Source: Fen-178 sp049516835
GTDB taxonomy: Bacteria; Acidobacteriota; Terriglobia; Bryobacterales; Bryobacteraceae
Assembly: GCA_049516835.1 (NCBI GenBank)
Contig: JBEKSR010000028.1
Span: forward strand, 1-64,000
DNA: 64,000 nucleotides
Direction: 5' to 3'
The notes below the pieces were generated by a model. It saw nothing but the letters and a program-made list of their open reading frames with translations. It did not search any database and had not been told where the DNA came from. How positions within the stretch are numbered: position 1 is the first letter of the stretch; each line of letters begins with the position of its first letter. The position numbers and the translations under genes are program-made. Positions 61,887 through 64,000 of this stretch are shown piece by piece.

Positions 61887-64000
61887 GTTCCCCTGGCCCT
61901 CCTAGCGGCCGCCGGCCTTCACGCCGAAACCGGCCGCGCCGCCTGGTTGCGATACGCGGCGCTGGGGGACGGTTCTGCCCGGCAGTACCGCGAGACCATA
62001 CCAGCGGTGGTCGCGAGGCTCGGCGACGCCGCTCCGCTCGAGAGTGCACGGCGGGAATTGGTCCTCGGCATCCGCGGCATGGTCGGCAGGACGCTGCGCG
62101 TGGATTCCCATGTGCCCACCGAATCCGCCATCGTGCTCGGCACGCTGGGCGCAATTCGGCAGGCCTTTCCGCAGTTGGATGCCGCCGCCAACCTGGAGCC
62201 GGACGGATATTGGCTCAAGACCCAGCGGGCCGGCGCCGCCCGCTACACCATTGTCACCGCCGCCAACGATCGCGGGGTTCTGTACGGCGCGTTCGCGCTG
62301 CTGCGGAAGATCGCTCTGGGCGATCCGGTGGGCGACCTCGATGAGAAGCAGTCGCCCTTCGCTCCGGTACGGTGGATCAACCAGTGGGACAATCTGGATG
62401 GCTCGATCGAGCGCGGCTATGGCGGCCGCTCCATTTTCTGGGAGGACGGCCACGTGCGGGCGGACCTCACCCGCGCCGGCGAGTACGCCCGCCTGCTGGC
62501 GTCGCTCGGCATCAATGGCTGCTCCATCGACAACGTCAACGCCGACCCGCGCATCCTGGCCTCCGACTTCATCCCGCAGGTGGCGCGCATCGCCGCGGCT
62601 TTCCGCCCCTGGGGCATCCAGGTGGCGCTTGCGGTCGATTTCGGAAGTCCCCAAACCATTGGCGGTCTGGATACCTTCGACCCGCTCGACGCGCGCGTAG
62701 CCGCGTGGTGGAAATCCGCCGTGGATCGACTCTACCGCGCCATCCCCGATCTGGGTGGCTTCGTCCTGAAAGCGGATTCCGAGGGTCGCGTGGGCCCTTC
62801 GGCCTATGGAAGAACCCACGCGGATGCCGCCAACGTGGTGGCGCGCGCGCTCCAGCCGCACGGCGGCCTTCTCTTTTACCGCGGCTTTGTCTACGACCAC
62901 CACATGGACTGGCGCAATCCCAAGAACGATCGCGCCCGCGCGGCTTACGACAACTTCAAGGAACTCGACGGCAAATTCGACGACAACGTGGTCATCCAGA
63001 TCAAGCACGGTCCCATCGATTTCCAGGTGCGCGAGCCCGCGTCCCCGTTGTTTGGCGCGCTTGAAAAGACCAACCAGGCGGTTGAATTGCAGATCACCCA
63101 GGAGTACATGGGACAGGCCCGGCATACGGTCTTTCTGGTGCCCATGTGGAAAGAAACGTTGGACTTCGACATGCACGCCAAGGATACTCCCACACCCGTC
63201 AAGGCGCTGGTTGCGGGCAAGGTCTTCCTCCGGCCGGCCGGCGGCTTCGTGGGAGTCGCCAACGTGGGGCTCGACGACGACTGGGCGGGCAATCACCTCT
63301 CGATGGCGAATCTCTACGGCTTCGGCCGGTTGGCGTGGGACCCCGATCTGAGCGCCCGGCGCCTGGCCGAGGAATGGACGCGTCTCAGCTTCGGAGACGA
63401 TCCCAAAGTGCTCGAGACCGTCGCCGGAATGCAGCTCAGCTCGTGGCGCACGTACGAGAACTACACCGGGCCGCTCGGGCTACAGACCCTTACCGACATC
63501 ACCGGCGATCATTACGGAGTGGCCGTGGAAGCCTCCGAGCGCAACGGCTGGGGCCAATGGCACAACGCCGACGAAAAGGGCGCGGGCATGGACCGCACGG
63601 TGGCCACCGGCACTGGTTTCATCGGGCAGTACCACCCCGCCGTGGCCGACGTGTACGAATCGCTGGCTACCTGTCCGGACGATCTGCTGCTGTTCCTGCA
63701 CCACGTTCCCTATACTTACAAGCTGCGCTCCGGCCAGACCGTCATCCAGTACATCTACGATTCGCATTACGACGGAGCGGATGCCGTTACGGGATACGTG
63801 GACGCGTGGAAGCCGCTCAAGGGGCGGGTTGACGACCGGCGGTATGGCGAGGTGCTGGCGCAACTCGAGTATCAGGCCGGCCAAGCCCACGTGTGGCGCG
63901 ACGCCGTCACCATGTGGTTTCTGCGCGCTTCGGGCATCCACGATGCGAAGGGGCGCGTGGGCCACTACCCGGGCCGTTTCGAGGCGGAGTCGATGGCGCT
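61869..64000 (+). CDS. Alpha-glucuronidase, GH67 (partial at window end)
   Basis: About 710 residues are visible and the frame runs off the right edge without a stop, close to the usual length. A signal peptide (MRLTPFVPLALLAAAGLHA) opens it. GH67 motifs are clear: RWINQWDNLDGSIERGYGGR, KADSEGRVGPSAYGRTHADA (Glu305, acid), and IKHGPIDFQVREPASPLF (Asp384, Glu389). GH67 removes 4-O-methyl-glucuronic acid from xylo-oligosaccharide ends. The ATG lies inside the preceding palindrome; no Shine-Dalgarno is seen. Confidence 0.9.
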   Translation, partial: MRLTPFVPLALLAAAGLHAETGRAAWLRYAALGDGSARQYRETIPAVVARLGDAAPLESARRELVLGIRGMVGRTLRVDSHVPTESAIVLGTLGAIRQAFPQLDAAANLEPDGYWLKTQRAGAARYTIVTAANDRGVLYGAFALLRKIALGDPVGDLDEKQSPFAPVRWINQWDNLDGSIERGYGGRSIFWEDGHVRADLTRAGEYARLLASLGINGCSIDNVNADPRILASDFIPQVARIAAAFRPWGIQVALAVDFGSPQTIGGLDTFDPLDARVAAWWKSAVDRLYRAIPDLGGFVLKADSEGRVGPSAYGRTHADAANVVARALQPHGGLLFYRGFVYDHHMDWRNPKNDRARAAYDNFKELDGKFDDNVVIQIKHGPIDFQVREPASPLFGALEKTNQAVELQITQEYMGQARHTVFLVPMWKETLDFDMHAKDTPTPVKALVAGKVFLRPAGGFVGVANVGLDDDWAGNHLSMANLYGFGRLAWDPDLSARRLAEEWTRLSFGDDPKVLETVAGMQLSSWRTYENYTGPLGLQTLTDITGDHYGVAVEASERNGWGQWHNADEKGAGMDRTVATGTGFIGQYHPAVADVYESLATCPDDLLLFLHHVPYTYKLRSGQTVIQYIYDSHYDGADAVTGYVDAWKPLKGRVDDRRYGEVLAQLEYQAGQAHVWRDAVTMWFLRASGIHDAKGRVGHYPGRFEAESMA

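Overview
The window is high-GC DNA from a bacterium that looks like Acidobacteriota of the Bryobacterales/Solibacteres type. That placement is an inference from gene content: secreted lactonase, phosphoesterase and TolB-like propeller proteins, many exported carbohydrate-active enzymes, several toxin-antitoxin (TA) pairs and abundant short palindromic repeats. No rRNA or tRNA gene was seen to confirm it.

Layout. Bases 1-4500 are an accessory island. Two DUF433/DUF5615 TA loci (the first with a broken toxin) bracket a cytoplasmic trypsin-like protease and a DUF6602 PD-(D/E)xK-type protein. A diverged 43-bp inverted repeat lies on either side of that pair, and a long array of ATTGGCTTCGTTTCG-type and GGCCCC-type repeats follows. 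Bases 4523-8541 hold a coupled acyl-CoA dehydrogenase and ETF-quinone oxidoreductase. Bases 8546-32658 carry mostly envelope, secreted and regulatory genes: a POTRA/HEAT protein, a subtilase, a lactonase-VOC pair, an HTH regulator, GT4, a sigma-54 activator, RlpA, PilZ, a secreted hydrolase, an HTH-TolB sensor, GH88, a propeller phosphoesterase, GH36 and VapBC.

Bases 32696-42344 are a minus-strand respiratory complex I operon, nuoC-D-I-J-K-L-M-N-H. The A, B and E-F-G genes are absent. nuoD is interrupted by a perfect 22-bp tandem duplication, and nuoM and nuoL both have GGCCCC-type repeat DNA inside their reading frames. Then come a pirin/aldo-keto-reductase-like pair, a DNA methyltransferase with a possible restriction partner, a fused anthranilate synthase, and a HAD-TPR-ABC exporter operon. 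The 3' end of the exporter gene is duplicated on the far side of a HicBA TA pair.

Bases 53648-64000 form a polysaccharide-degradation region: an alpha-toroid-like membrane protein, a DUF5060 glycosidase, GH28, a CE15 glucuronoyl esterase, a URO-D-superfamily protein, a glucarate-dehydratase-like enolase and a GH67 alpha-glucuronidase that runs off the window. CE15, GH67 and the uronate enolase fit breakdown of glucuronoxylan side chains; GH28 and the distant GH88 fit pectin.

The least explained items are the protease/DUF6602 cassette, the HicBA insertion beside a duplicated gene end, repeat-coded extensions of complex I subunits, the nuoD duplication, and the palindrome that supplies the GH67 start codon.
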